Shown here in pieces: positions 1 to 12,129 of a stretch of 60,000 nucleotides of DNA. Under the pieces are notes generated by a model. It was not told where the DNA came from, made no database searches, and saw nothing but the letters and a program-made list of their open reading frames with translations. The translations under genes were made by a program, and so were the position numbers. The stretch is taken from positions 15,688,001 through 15,748,000 of the forward strand of contig CM060731.1 in NCBI GenBank assembly GCA_030704615.1. The letters run 5' to 3'. The stretch comes from Takakia lepidozioides. Taxonomy: Eukaryota; Streptophyta; Takakiopsida; Takakiales; Takakiaceae. The number at the start of each line of letters is the position of its first letter. Position 1 is the first letter of the stretch.

Positions 1-640
1 AATCCGAGAATGCCCTCCACTCATGGCATTACACTGCATAAAGCACGTGCAACAAAAAGGTACAAAAAGGTAGGGCGGGCATTACACCCTAGTGACATCA
101 CCACCCTCGCTGCCTAGTGCATTACAGGGGAGTGTAATGCCCCCCCCCCCCGCCAAGCGATGAATTCTGGTTTTTGACTGCACGATAAATACAAAGAGAA
201 AAAATGCAAAGTGCTTTATGTGACCGTAAAGCCCTGACCTAGTTTTCCCTTTGTATTTGTAGGGCACCTCAAATAGGGCACCTCCCTAGGCAGAAAACCC
301 GCATTTCAGGGCGAAACCCCTTGGCCCAGCATTCCTGGGATTTGAAGCTGCCACCCTAGCCAGGGCATTCACTCTGAGCCCGAGGCTGGTCAGCCCCAAA
401 AACAGAGCGAATGCCCCAGGGCTATTTCCTTACCCCCCCCTCCCCGACCAGCACCCACAGACCGCACCACTAAAAATACCCAATCAAGTCTTTAAGTAGG
501 GCAATTAATACGGGATAATAGCAATATCAATCAGCAAGTCAATCAGCCATCAAGATTGGCCGTCCAATTGGAAAGAAACGCTGAAAGAAAAAAATCGTGG
601 TCACGGGCTTTATGCAGCGAGACCCCGGGAGTCCCCACCC
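1..640. other. Gene-free left edge with short palindromes and a C tract
   Basis: No gene is recognised. The motif gcattacac or its complement recurs near 26, 79, 119 and 134, and the copies at 119-142 form a small hairpin. There is a run of C residues near 140-153. A second hairpin lies at 363-417. The composition resembles the end of a transposon, but no boundary is visible. Confidence 0.4.
363..417. repeat. Short inverted repeat (14-bp arms)
   Basis: Arms gggcattcactctg and cagagcgaatgccc pair with one mismatch around a loop of about 27 bases. This is seen directly in the sequence. Function is unknown. Confidence 0.6.
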
Positions 641-656
641 TTGGTATTCGGGTCGT

Positions 657-937
657 ACTAGGGAATAGCAAAAAGGCCGTGTCGCGGGACGCCACAAAAA
701 TGATAGTTTTGGGCTGGCCTGGGGCGCTGCCCGGGGTCTAGGCCATGGACCAAGCGAGGTCTGGGCCTGGATGTCCTGCAACCCCAGTCCTTACAGGGAA
801 CTCATTGGGAACAAATTTCGGCCGCTGCCCGTCCTTTCCTATTGTCCTGGGGTTGCAGTGGCCCGGGCTTAGAAAGCCCGAGAAAGATTCTCTAGCCCTG
901 GGTACATATTCCCTGGACCCAGGGAAATATTCTTTAT
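657..937 (+). repeat. Left arm of long inverted repeat
   Basis: Starts near tagggaatagc and ends near gggaaatattctttat. It matches the reverse complement of 2019-2304 almost throughout. It contains the palindrome cccgggcttagaaagcccg-like and a ccctgg/ccaggg pair. No protein coding is supported. Confidence 0.85.
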
Positions 938-998
938 GAAGACACCCGAGGAATATTCCAAACGAATATTCCTTGACTGCCTGGGACTTCACACTTTA

Positions 999-1545
999 TC
1001 AGATCCTTTGCATATCCTCGACACTCTTCCATAATCTGTGGCCATAGTGCTGGGGATTGCTTCGGACAATTGCAGGGCCAGTCTGAACAATGTCATGAAT
1101 GTGAATTCCATGGATGATAACGTTCGAAAAGAATAGAATAGTTAAGCCTGCGCCCAAAGCAATGTGGACTTCGGCACCCCGGCCATCGATCGTTTTGTAG
1201 CTATTCATAATGAGTTCATGTTGGAGTTGGATATTCATGTTGCGCTCAAAAACAATCCAGAGAGGCTCATCTTCAAGGACACCATACCGCAATGTGCTCG
1301 GGGCAGGGTGGATGACATCGTCATGAGTGACCGTGTAAATTTTGATATTTTTTCCACCAGTAGCATCCTTACCGAATCCAATTGCGCAGTCAGCCAGGGA
1401 CACCCTGTTTTGTGCCCAGTTCGAATCACACATCCAACAATCGTCCACAGGGTTCCAGTTCCACATCCTCCTCCCAAAGCCCTCCGTGTGGAGTTCCGCC
1501 TTGCCTCAAAGGTGCACATAGGACATACCATGTGCACTATTCAAG
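999..1545 (-). pseudogene. Pectate lyase, N-terminal exon fragment
   Basis: The minus-strand translation has the conserved start of plant family-1 pectate lyases: [54 protein letters not shown] and [11 protein letters not shown], in the usual order. These enzymes cleave de-esterified pectin by beta-elimination in the cell wall. The calcium-binding and catalytic part of the beta-helix, which would follow HIHD, is missing, and the fragment ends against the left arm of the inverted repeat. The upstream portion (about 1470-1545) is in another frame, so there is also a small shift. No signal peptide or full exon set is present. It is therefore a captured fragment, not a working gene. Confidence 0.85.
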
Positions 1546-2018
1546 ATATGAATTTGATTTCTGTGATTTTCCACGTGGATCGACCATTATACAACAAACC
1601 GTGTCCAACTATTCTTGTGAAGAGCCAACATTAGAGAGTCAGCCTTGAAACTCTAAAGTTTCTCCATGCTAGTCTTTTGATATCATTAACAAATCTACTT
1701 GTTCTAGAGTTGATTGGCAATATTCATTATTCAATTTTCATTCGGCCACAGCCGACCATGCTTGGTTAATATTGATTGGTTTGTTCGACAGTGCGACATT
1801 GTGCACTGCTAACTAACTGCGAAAGGAGAGAGAGAAGACAACAACCTCACAATCAACACTAGAACATTAAAACAAAGACTCCTCTGCGATAAGCTTTTGC
1901 TGTGGGCTTTTGCTTTGGTACACGGGCATGGGTAGTGTGGCATAAGGTTGCGAGGAGCAGGCTAAAGGTGGGACTGACTTTATATTTGCACAACCTTGTG
2001 GCTATAAACCTTGTGGTT

Positions 2019-2304
2019 ATAAAAAATATTTCCCTGTGTCCAGGGAATATGTACCCAGGGCTAGAGAATCTTTCCCGGGCTTTCTAAGCCCGGGCCACTG
2101 CAACCCCAGGACAATAGGAAAGGACGGGCAGCGGCCGAAATTTGTTCCCAATGAGTTCCCTGTATGGACTGGGGTTGCAGGACATCCAGTCCCAGGCCCA
2201 GACCTAGCTTGGCCCATGGCCTAGACCCTCGGGCAGCGCCCCAGGCCAGCCCAAAACTATCATTTTTATGGCGTCCCGCGACACGGCCTTTTTGCTATTC
2301 CCTA
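2019..2304 (-). repeat. Right arm of long inverted repeat
   Basis: Reverse-complement partner of 657-937, with a few substitutions and small indels (for example gtac versus gtacaac next to tagggaatagc). The stretch 1650-2018 between the lyase fragment and this arm has no recognisable content. Confidence 0.85.
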
Positions 2305-2305
2305 G

Positions 2306-3162
2306 TTGTACGCCCTCGGGTTACGCTGCGGAACACCCTCGTGCTCTGACTCTCCCTATACATTAACGCTGGGTTATTGGTTGTTTACAGCTTCGAACTT
2401 GTAGTGCGAGGGCATCTCCATATAAACACATCCATATACATGTACAATTCATCCAACATTGTGGATGCAATTCATCTATACTTGTCAGCACCTAATTAGA
2501 TACAAAAAGTACGCGGCATTTTCCACGTTTCGGAGTGATATTGGGCTACATCTCAATCAGCGCCGGCACGTCTCGCGAGGTTCCGTCGATCACTGTGAGT
2601 GTGGATGCATACACGAAAGAGAGAGAGGGGGGGGGAGATGCGGTCGTGCACATCGTGTGTGCTTGTGGATGGGGACTGTTCTGTTGTCGCATCACTCTAA
2701 CTTGACTGCTTCACGAGTACGGGGTTGCGATGTCGTGTGGCAATGTATAGCATGTCAGTGAGTGAGTAGTGGATTGCTTAAGTCATGGTGTCCGCAGTCT
2801 TAGTGAAAGTGAGAAGAGCCGAGAGAGACCTTTCTTTCTTTCGCTGACATGATAGACCACACCAAGTTTGAACTGGTTTGGATTCGACTGGTAATTTCAC
2901 ACACTGAATAGAAGCTCATGTAGACAAAGTATATGTAGGTTCAGAAGAGATTTCGAAGGGTTTATTTATAGTTTGGCTTCCTGCATGCCATGGCACACTT
3001 GAAATTCACTAGTAGACGTATGTGGTAATTACCCTAGCATTTACGATGATATTAACTTAGGGCCTCGGATCATGTTGTCCTTTACTAATTATTCAAGAGT
3101 GGAGGATCTTATTTAGGCGTTCCTAATCTTGGTTCTAGTGGCTTGGGTGGGGGGAGGTCGAG
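2306..3162. other. Intergenic, upstream of the NYN/LOTUS gene remnant
   Basis: No coding signal is supported. There is a purine-rich GA/G tract near 2612-2637. If the downstream gene was ever transcribed, its promoter and 5' leader would lie here, but no specific element is recognised. Confidence 0.4.
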
Positions 3163-6024
3163 ATGGAAAAGGGGAGCGCCTCCACACCGAGTACATCAAA
3201 GATATCTGTTTGGTGGGACATAGAGAATTGTCCTGTGCCTACAGAGGTTGACCCCAATGTCATAGCCCACAACGTAAGCTTATCGCTGGCTGAGACCAAT
3301 TTGAAAGGGCCTGTCTCGAATTCTGCATATGGTGACATACAGTCGCTGCCAAAAGTCATTCAAACAACACTGTCAAGCACAAGCATCGACTTGCACCACG
3401 TCCCGACCGGTTTGTCTTTCGACTGTGTCCTCTTACATGTGTTGCCAAACATGGAACATAATTTGCTTATTGATCAGAGATGACTAAAGTTGTAATCAAT
3501 TAGTCAAATGAACGTCCTATAGGGGTATCCTTATGGATTCATGAACCTTAAATTCCGTATTCCTGCTCTGGTAATAAGAAAATAAAATGGTCCAAAACCA
3601 GCAAGAGGTAAAGTATACTTGACAAGTGTCTCCTTTACTTAGCTTGAGGTCGGACTCCTGTGATAGTTCAGATTAATGAACCAGTGTCTGCTTCACTCCT
3701 GAGGATGTGACCCCATAACCTCCAATGTGGTTTTGCCTGGTTTTCTATGACACCTACTGAGTGGTCCGGTACCCTAGAACGATTGGGCTGTCTGTTGGAA
3801 TTATCAGTCAACATAAGGACAACACCCACAATACAGGGCATTCCACGAGTGATCCACCTGGTCGAGATGAGTCCAGGAATTGGCAGTACTTGCATCAGAC
3901 CACCTGGCCAAGGATAGGGGCTTGGAAGGTTGGCAGGATGTTGCGGCTTGTAACTTGTCCAAACAATGTTGTAGGTGGAACTTCGTATTTTGAATCACCA
4001 ATTGTGTGATCCTTATACAGGACGGACTGTGGGTGGTGCCCAGGAAAGGAGGCAGGTGGTAAGACTATGTTGGTGGACATGATATTTTGGGCACTTGACA
4101 AACCCCCTCCAGCATGTTTTCTGCTCATATCAGGGGACCTGGACTTTGCAAATGCACTGCATCGGCTGCGAATGAGAACCTACAATATTCTTCTAGCACT
4201 ACCTTCTCGTAATGTGGACGTACCACCATACCTGCTTGGTATAGCATCAAGTGTGTGGTTTTGGGGTAGCCTAGCCAGTGGCAAAGTCCTCAATGCTAAG
4301 TTGTCAGCTCCATCAGATCCAAATAGTAGGGTCTCGACACCTGAAGACTCTGGTAGTACAGTCGAGTATGGGAGTTATCATTTGTAGCCTATGTACACAA
4401 CTTGCAATGTAACAGGTCCTACACCCAAAGTTTGGAAGAAGAAGGCTCCCAAACCTACAGATGCAATCACAGGAAATCATTTGTCAGTAGATCAGCCAAG
4501 CTCTGAAGGCTTGCCCTTGAGCAACCTAAAGGCAACTGAAGCAAGGAAAATAGTAGCAAGCTTGCCAGTTTCTCACAAGCAACAGGTGGGGGACCAGCCC
4601 AAGAGTACACCTGAAATAGCATGAAGACTGCAACATGGTGTGCAGAGTCTAGTAAGCTTGTTCATTTGAAAGGGTCACAGAAGAATGTGAAGGAGGTCTC
4701 AGAAGATGTTGCAGTGTTTGAGCCGGTGTTTGGAGGTCCCGTTCAGCCCATTGGACATGATGAACAAGCTTAGGGCCTTGCTTCTTTATGTCATAGAAAA
4801 AGTGCCCGGTGGGTACGACATAACACTTGTGCCGAAAGACTTCTGGCAGGCATGTGGAGCTCGTCTAGACCATAAATACCTTGGCTTCAACAATCTCCCT
4901 GACCTCATCAAACACTTCTGACACTGTACGGCTGAAGTACTCCCGGAACAGGGGTGTGATCTATCCAGCCGGGAAAAAAAGACGAGTCTCCTCCTCCTTT
5001 GATGTGTGGAGACAATCTGTTGTTGGCCAAGGCATTTGCAGGGAAATTGATGTTAGATTACAGACTACTGTTATACATTGAGCTAACTTGCCCCGATTAT
5101 AAGGATGGTTACCAACAAGCATGGCTGAAAGGGATGTTCTCTAGTCGATTCCAGTATACCTTGGACTACAAAATGGCAGGGTTTGCAAGCCTCGGGAAAA
5201 TGGTGGCGGCCATGTCACATCTTGTCAGGGCTGAAGTGGCGTCCGGCGGTCATATTCTGCTAACTTACATGCTCATCTATTACCTTTGAGGAGTTTGGGT
5301 GAAGCTCTTCCTGAGGCCAGACCTGCCATCAGGACTTCAGATGGTCTTCCATCACTTGATCCAGTAGGCAGACAATCAGTTGCTGATGGGGTGCGCCTCC
5401 ACTATGCAGTTGGCTGTCCAAGGGAACCAGATCCGATTGCTCACAATGCTTTAGCAAGTAATTCACCACGGAAGAGAACTAAGAAGTCTGCCTTTTCTTG
5501 GAAAACCTTGGCAGCAAACTCCAAGTCAGATGAATACTCTGAAACTGTTGAAGAGGGGCCACCATCAGAAAGCTACTTAAAAACCAATACCGAAGGTGTT
5601 GTGGAAGACAATTTCAAAATCTCTCCAGTAGGGGATTCGAATAATGATTTACAAGCTCAGATCGGTGGCATTGCTATTCAGGAAGCAGGTTCATGTGAGA
5701 ATATGCGAGCCTGCAGGGTCCCTAGTAATGCTCGAGCATCAGATTTGGATAGTGACTTTCCAAACCAGGACCCTCAGCAGTGTTCCTGAAGCAGTATCAC
5801 AGATTCTTGGTACTCTGGAAGCTATTTCAGATACTGGCTCAGATTCTGGGATTCCTGTTAAGCAGAGAAAGGATTTTAAGAGTGATGTGGAAGCTGTGGT
5901 CCTTGGTGTTGGTCTCCAAGCAGATTCAAAAGCCTACTTGCAAAGTAGGGCTCTTGGAGGTATCATTATCGTCAGCATCTGTACAGTGGCATTATGGAGG
6001 AAATTCAGGAGGCAAACTGGGTAA
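3163..6024 (+). pseudogene. NYN-domain / LOTUS (OST-HTH) protein gene, broken
   Basis: Exon 1 (3163-3409) and exon 2 (from 4044) join in phase across a GT-AG intron. They give a NYN RNase-like domain of the MARF1/limkain-b1 type, with VWWDIENCPVP, SAYGD, LVDMIFWALD and LLISGDLDFANALHRLR. The acidic residues in WDIEN and SGDLDF are kept. The frame then meets TAG at 4385-4387, continues in the same frame to 4624, and shifts. A LOTUS-like segment follows at 4740-4918 (LRALLLYVIEKVPGGYDIT, CGARLDHKYLGF). A one-base shift after IKHF leads to a basic stretch (4920-4990). Further shifts lead to a second LOTUS-like region (5000-5250) and a low-complexity tail to 6024. MARF1-type proteins bind and cleave RNA. 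Here the NYN half could still be translated, but the rest is interrupted at least four times. Base-calling errors cannot be excluded, yet the two nearby intact genes show no such breaks. Confidence 0.75.
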
Positions 6025-7460
6025 CTCATTGGGTGATGACACTATGCAAAGAAAGTTGGGGAGCTTTCCGAACTGCAAAGGCTTCTATTTTCGAGAAACC
6101 AAAACCAGTTTGGGTTAATTTGTGTTGATGTTCAGGGGTCACTGGCATTTTGGAAGGGAACACAATGGAACTTATTCAATGCAGACGCCAAATCCATTCC
6201 CCCAATTCTTCGTCCCTTAGGCCTCCCATGGACATGATTAACTTCCATCCATTTTCTTTCTCTAGAGCTCACTCTATCTACTGCACAATTCTCAATACAG
6301 AAGCTTTCATTTTTTGTGCTTCCACTTTTTGTGCTTCCCTCATTGATTGAAGACTCTTCGTGAGGCCCCTGCCTCTGATGTGCCTAGATTCCACAGAATT
6401 ATACCTTTCCTTGATGTTTGATCTTGTATGATACCTTGCTTGGTGAAGGATGAAGGTTTACAGAATGAGTGTCAGACATTCACAAGGGAACAGAATGTTT
6501 GTGACTTGTTGGTCTGCAAACATACCACCTCTAACAGATATTTTAAACATAAAATGTAGTATATGTTGACTGCTCCTCAGAGTCATTCACTATTTCCTTG
6601 GGAATCTACCATCCAGTCATGTATGGACAAGTAGAAATAAGGCCCCTTATTAACCAGCTTCAACTTGACCAATTTCTGCTCAAATTGCCTTGGGCAACTT
6701 CACATTCAATGAAGACCTGTAGACCAGAAGCCTGGGGAGTCATAAAAAGAAGAATTCAGACATAACTAGCACATATCTCTTAACATCTAGTCTCCAAGAG
6801 GAAAGCCCATGTTTGATGCATCTCAGCCTGTCTAATCTAGTAGAAACTAGTCTGTCAACACACATGAAAGTCAAATCAACTCGAGTGCACCAAATCCAAG
6901 ATGTGACATCATTAATGCACACATACAGTGTATTGCACAGCAAGAACCCCTTCACTGGTTTGAATGTAGCCATCAGAATAGGGACCACTCAAACAGGAGC
7001 CAAGCTTGGATTTCAAGCCTAAACACATGTAGAATAGTGGTATCTGCGCAATAATTTTTCCTTGTGATATTCGGACCTCAGTTCCTTCTGAAGATGAACC
7101 ATGGAGCATGCATCAGAGTCATGGAAGTTGCAACATATAGAGCCTTCTCCTATGGAATGGACACCGTTCTCTGTGATCATTGAATGCCCTCGAAACCGAA
7201 CTGTCACTATTGTCCTAGCCAAGCGCAAACTAAATTGAAGACAGATTGAAGGTTAACATCTTGTGATGTGATTGCTCAATTCGTCAAAGATGACAATACA
7301 AATATAAAATCCCTGCACGAGATGGATTCAAGGCATGCATCAGAGTCATGGAAGTTGGAACACATAGAACCTTCTCTTGTGAGATGGGTACGGTTATCAG
7401 AAATGTGAGTCATCACTGCATGCCTGAACTCCTAAGGTTCTTCCAAGGTTAGGATTGAGT
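6025..7460. other. Gene-free stretch with one duplicated 55-60 bp segment
   Basis: No gene is recognised. Short open frames occur on both strands but have no family resemblance. The only structure seen is the direct repeat described at 7105-7392. Confidence 0.4.
7105..7392 (+). repeat. Direct repeat pair of about 55-60 bp
   Basis: The segment beginning gcatgcatcagagtcatgg occurs near 7107 and again near 7333 and is about 85-90% alike over roughly 58 bases. The spacing is about 226 bases. Confidence 0.6.
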
Positions 7461-9470
7461 TGTGGGGGCCGCGCGGACGCGAGCCCCCTCTGCCACATAT
7501 TACGACGTGCATACCCTCCGTAGAGAGACACTAGCATCACCCCCACCGATGTGCAATGAAGCGAGCTTTGCTAGATCAACGACCTTGCTGATCACCGATA
7601 GACCCCGCCCAGGTAAGTATACCAGTAATTGCACCGAGCGGCTTTATATGTGCGGCTACATACCCACTTCGTGCCAAACGATATGGGATAATTTGGTAGA
7701 AAAATAATACCCAAGTTGGACCCTTGGGCTTGGTATAATTGGGGTACTTCCTTCGAAGAGGTTATAAAGTACCATTTCATTTCCATTACCGCGAGAGGCG
7801 TTCCACTCCCTTGATCAAACGAAACGTCATTTCGGGCTGCTTGTGCAGGGTCCCGCTGCCTTTGTTGTTGGCTTCCTTTGTAGCTCTTTGATCTGAGATC
7901 TCTCATCTTTTTTTCCCTCTTTCATGTTCTACTTTCCTCTGTCCCCAAGCTGTTTGAGCTACCAATGCAGGTCAACAAATGCTTTCTTTGTCGTTCTATC
8001 TTCTGCTCTCACAGAAATGGTTAGCCACAATGTAGGCGTGTAGTCGTTTCTGCATTTGGGCTGTGTAGCCATTCAGAACTAATCTACTGTAAGTACAATA
8101 AGTGGAAGCCTTATGACTTCGAAATCACTTGGGCTGAGTTTATGGAGCCTCACTAACCAAAATGAAGAGACAGACCATCAGAAGCCTTCAGAAGGCGCAT
8201 ACAACGACTTCCACAATTTAACACTACTGATGGAGAACTGCCCCTGCAAGGGCAAAGTTTGTTGGACAAACGATGAACCATGACAAAATTTTACACATTA
8301 AGATCCAAGTGGTAAGGATCTATGATAACTAGGTCAAGGAGGTGTCAGATTTAAGACTCAACATTCTTTTGATCTGTCAACTGCAAAACTATCTGAACCA
8401 CCAACATGTATAACTGCAGAACAGAGCTTATGATAGAATGTACTCAAAAGACGTTGTTTGCCATAGCCTTATGGCCGTTGAACAGAGCTTCTGATAGAAT
8501 AAGAAACACAATTCATTCTCTCAGTTTCAAAAAGACGTGATCAGAAAGTATGGTTGAGCCTAACATCTTGATGCTTTGAAGGAATTAAGTGATGTTTGTA
8601 AAAATAGAAGACTTCCACATACCATGGCATCTCTCAGCAACCGCCACAAGTGGTACGAGTATTAGCTGTATGGGAAATTAGGGATCAGTTGAGACATATC
8701 AGGCAGTGCAGGTACAAGTGCAGGTGATTGTTCTAGGCAGAGAAGTAATGGAATCTTTTGGGGTGAGGGTATAGTTGAATCCACTACATGTACCATCAGG
8801 GCCACTAAGGCCACTAGTACTTGTGCTAGCTATTGACATTATGTCGACTCTTTATCTAAATTTCTATTTATTCTTAGTCGACTCTCATGTGTCTCAATGT
8901 GACAACCTTGTCATCCTAGCTTTGATACCATGTAGCAAATTGTACACATTGAGAACCTAGATCCTTTATAACAACAATTACATATTTTATTAATCATATA
9001 GAAAGTCTCTCATATTGTTTATATATATATATATATCTCTCTGTCTCTGTGTGTTCTTTTGTGAGAAACACAACTCTCTTTTATAGTTACACAACTGAGT
9101 AGGTAGTCCAGTGGTTACATAACCGATTTATGTGACTTGTCGAATCGCACATGAAGAGTTGTGTCTGTTTATAGAATGTTGAAGCTGCAATTCTGTAACG
9201 GCAACTTTCCAACATTTTTTGCCCAAAATTACATTTGCAACGGAGTTTGTTGTCTTCCATTACGACGCCATATGAGTCTACACCAATTTTATAAAGGATT
9301 CAAGGTGAATATGTACCTCCAATCTTATGTACACTAAATAACATTGTAATCCATACAAGCCTTCTCATATAGATTGTGATTTGTGATGCAAGTCCTCTGG
9401 TTGAGTTGAGGTTATAGAGCCTTTCTGTTCCTTCCAATCATTTAATGCCGAAATTGCCCCGAGAAGTGCA
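7461..9470. other. Gene-free stretch
   Basis: No gene is recognised. There is a GC-rich inverted motif gggggccgcgcgg...gcgagcccc near 7466-7491 and a short TA run at about 9019-9036 followed by TC/TG repeats. A segment near 7765-7790 resembles the LINE tail motif (ataaagtaccatttcattt) but has no LINE coding next to it. Confidence 0.4.
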
Positions 9471-9479
9471 ATACCTTCA

Positions 9480-9535
9480 TTCTCTTTCTCTTTCTCTTTC
9501 TCTTCCTCTTTTTCACTTCTTCTTTTCCTGTCTCT
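9480..9535 (+). repeat. Pyrimidine microsatellite (ctcttt)n
   Basis: Imperfect repeats of ctcttt and close variants, read directly from the sequence. Confidence 0.85.
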
Positions 9536-11462
9536 TTACTATGAGATCCGTGGGAGACTCAACTGTCCTCACATAAGTGTTCCAGTATGAGGATCAGAAA
9601 TTTCAATGAGAGCATTCAATGTTGTCTACTCTCAAGCCTCTGTTCTGGGTTATTGCAGCCTACAATGTCCATTTTTTGCTGTCACAACATTATTTTTTCC
9701 AAACATAGAATAGTGGTAAATTGTTATATTCATACATGACAATGCTATCAATAAAAATATAGAGGCTCATCTACATATACTTTCAAACTTTTAAATCTCA
9801 TTATCAAAAACCAGAATCTCTAGATGCTATGGACTTCTTAAAAGTCCATAAGGAACTGTCACAGTCCATAAAAAAAGACGTTGTGGACTTTTTTAATATA
9901 GGAACTCTCAAACTTGCTTTGAAGAGTGAGGAATCTGGAATGAAAACTATCATTCAAAAATATGTAGTTAAGAAAATATTATGTACTATTTTGAGCCTAA
10001 AAAATAGCTATTTTCATGAAGTCTTTTATGAATAAATATTTTTGAAATAACAAATCCTTTTTCATTAGACACATTCATTCACCATAAATGCACTGTTGAG
10101 TAAGATCAAATTTAAAAAAAACATTTGTGAATTGAAACTATTGTAATTTTAAAATCTTGGTTTTAACCGTCATGGACGGTCAAGATTGTCAGTTGAAGTA
10201 AATCCGATGGTTGAGGATTCGCCACATCCTCATTTATGTACTCTTTATTACTCATGATCTGCCACTTTTGGCCACTCTAGCTTGCAATCACCCCTACACA
10301 ACAAAAATCGATAACAACCCAGCTCAAGAAAATCCGTCAGAAGAGATCTCAGAACTGCAACATCCGAGCGAGCATGTGTGAGATTTGGTGCGAAGAATTG
10401 GAAAATTTGGGTGAGCCTATGTTTTAATGTAGAGCAAGATAGGGTGCCATAGTGCCACGTCATCCTTATCAATTTTTGGCGGACAGAAGTGGAAAAAAAA
10501 AAATCTCTTTGTGTAGCCTATGGGTCAGTACTTCACCTTGAAAGGCTACTGCTTCATTCCGACGATGCTTGAATCAAGCAAAAGCTTCATAAACAACATT
10601 CATAATTTAAAATTGCTTGATGACTGCAAACCAAACCAAACACAATTTATCTTTTCATTTAAATTGAATATACCACATCAACAAAGTAACAATCCATCGC
10701 ATGCTGTATTTTTTTGAACGTTGTTATCCAAAGTTGTCACTAGTAGTGCGGAGCAATGCGTAGCCCTAGTCACTTAGGACAAACTTTTAGTATGTATTGA
10801 CAATCAAGTTGTAGCCAAGTGGTAATGGGCACATATCACCTCAAAAAGTGGGAAGGAGTCCTACATGTTGCCCAAGTCGAGAGTGGCGAGTAGTCAAGGC
10901 TTGTCCACAAGTGACCGAGGATGAAAGGAGGAATGTTCTGAAGAATGCAAGGCCAGGAATGTGAGGATCAGCGACCACCCACAACCGCAGAGACCAAAGG
11001 GGGAGGCAAGAAGGATCCATTGAATCGTATAGATGCTAGTGAACAAAGGCTTGAATGTTCCTAGTGCGCCCAACAAGAAGGGCGAATGCAATAATGACTG
11101 GACCAAAAATGGCAAATGTTGCATTCTATGGAACTCCATGACCAAATCTAAAGTTGATGATATTTCCCCAAATAATTCAAATGATGATAGACAATGGTAT
11201 ATTCAACATTTGTAATAAAGGGTCTTACCCCAAATATCAAAGATAATTTTTACTATAAATTTTAGTCTTTAATTTGAATAAGATTTGATATATCAAAATT
11301 AAAATTTACATTGATTTGATATACAACCAAGCCATTGTAGATTATTTTTTGTATTCTTTATAGTAAAATATGACACCTCAAAATCAAAATCAGGGTACAC
11401 CATGGACTTGGCGAATAATTTTTTTGGGACATATATTAGTCCATAGGAGCCAAATGGAGAGG
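9536..11462. other. AT-rich gene-free stretch
   Basis: No gene is recognised. The 68-codon open frame at 9829-10035 is AT-rich and low in complexity, with no family resemblance. The rest looks like old repeat DNA. Confidence 0.4.
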
Positions 11463-11470
11463 GATTTTAC

Positions 11471-12121
11471 CACTGTTGGACTGGTATGTCCATTTTTTGA
11501 TACCAGACTGGTCCTGGTTTGAAAGGTCCCACCCTTTTTTCATACCACGCTGGTGTAGGTATCTATACATGTATGAGCAACTTGGGTATGAATCTAATAT
11601 GAGTAGTTGTACTTTGGGCTGTATATGAGTATGGTATTGGTATTGCCCTTTCTCTGTAGTGATACTGGGGGGGGGTATGAGCACTGGTATGGTATTTCTA
11701 CAGCTCACCATACATAGAAATAAATGTCATTTAGCACATAGCTAATTTTAATCCAAGTCGTGAAACACTAGGCAAATGTAACCCAAAGTAGCACGAACAA
11801 CAAATGAAGTCCAAATTGCAACATGGAGCCTTGAATTAACCCAATTGTAGTACAGGGTATATCTAGCTGCACTAACATATACTCATACCTACCTCCATTC
11901 ACCATGAACTCACCGCAATATTGGTATCGGAACCATGCTATTCCTCCATGTACCCAGACTGGTATGGTATGTGTGCGGGGAATCCTAAAGCCATACTCCC
12001 CCAGTACGTGTATCACATGGGTACACTGGTTCTTTCATACCCGACTGGTATGTTCTTCAATATATATATTCATACCTGTATTCCATACCTAGGTTAAACC
12101 AGGTATACCGGTCCAACACTG
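11471..12121. mobile_element. Non-autonomous hAT-type element (MITE-like)
   Basis: The 651-bp unit is flanked by a perfect 8-bp direct repeat, gattttac, at 11463-11470 and 12122-12129. Its ends are imperfect inverted repeats: cactgttggactggtat at the left and the complement of cagtgttggaccggtat at the right (two mismatches in 17). An 8-bp target duplication and termini of the CAgtG type are the signature of the hAT superfamily. The interior is full of ggtatg/catacc motifs in both orientations, like the subterminal repeats that hAT transposases bind. No transposase coding is present, so it would need a partner in trans. Confidence 0.85.
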
Positions 12122-12129
12122 GATTTTAC

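Larger units (their letters stand above)
650..2305. mobile_element. Long-TIR element carrying a pectate lyase fragment (Pack-type candidate)
   Basis: Two arms of about 280 bp (657-937 and 2019-2304) are inverted copies of each other with only scattered differences. They enclose about 1.08 kb that includes an exon fragment of a host-type pectate lyase. Long terminal inverted repeats around a captured gene piece are the hallmark of Pack-MULEs and other gene-capturing DNA transposons. Homology fades outside tagggaatagc/gctattccc, and I could not find a convincing 9-bp target duplication, so the superfamily is not proven. No transposase is present, so the element would be non-autonomous. Each arm contains internal GC-rich palindromes near 866-884 and 890-930. 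Confidence 0.6.

Noticed and set aside
1235-1537. 100-codon minus-strand frame overlapping the pectate lyase fragment
   Set aside because: Alternative frame of the lyase exon; only the other frame shows the family's conserved phrases.
7740-7950. Possible further LINE tail (ataaagtaccatttcattt near 7765)
   Set aside because: The tail-like and leader-like phrases are in the wrong order and no coding remnant is next to them.
9829-10035. 68-codon plus-strand open frame
   Set aside because: AT-rich, low complexity, no family resemblance and no intron-like context; expected by chance in AT-rich DNA.
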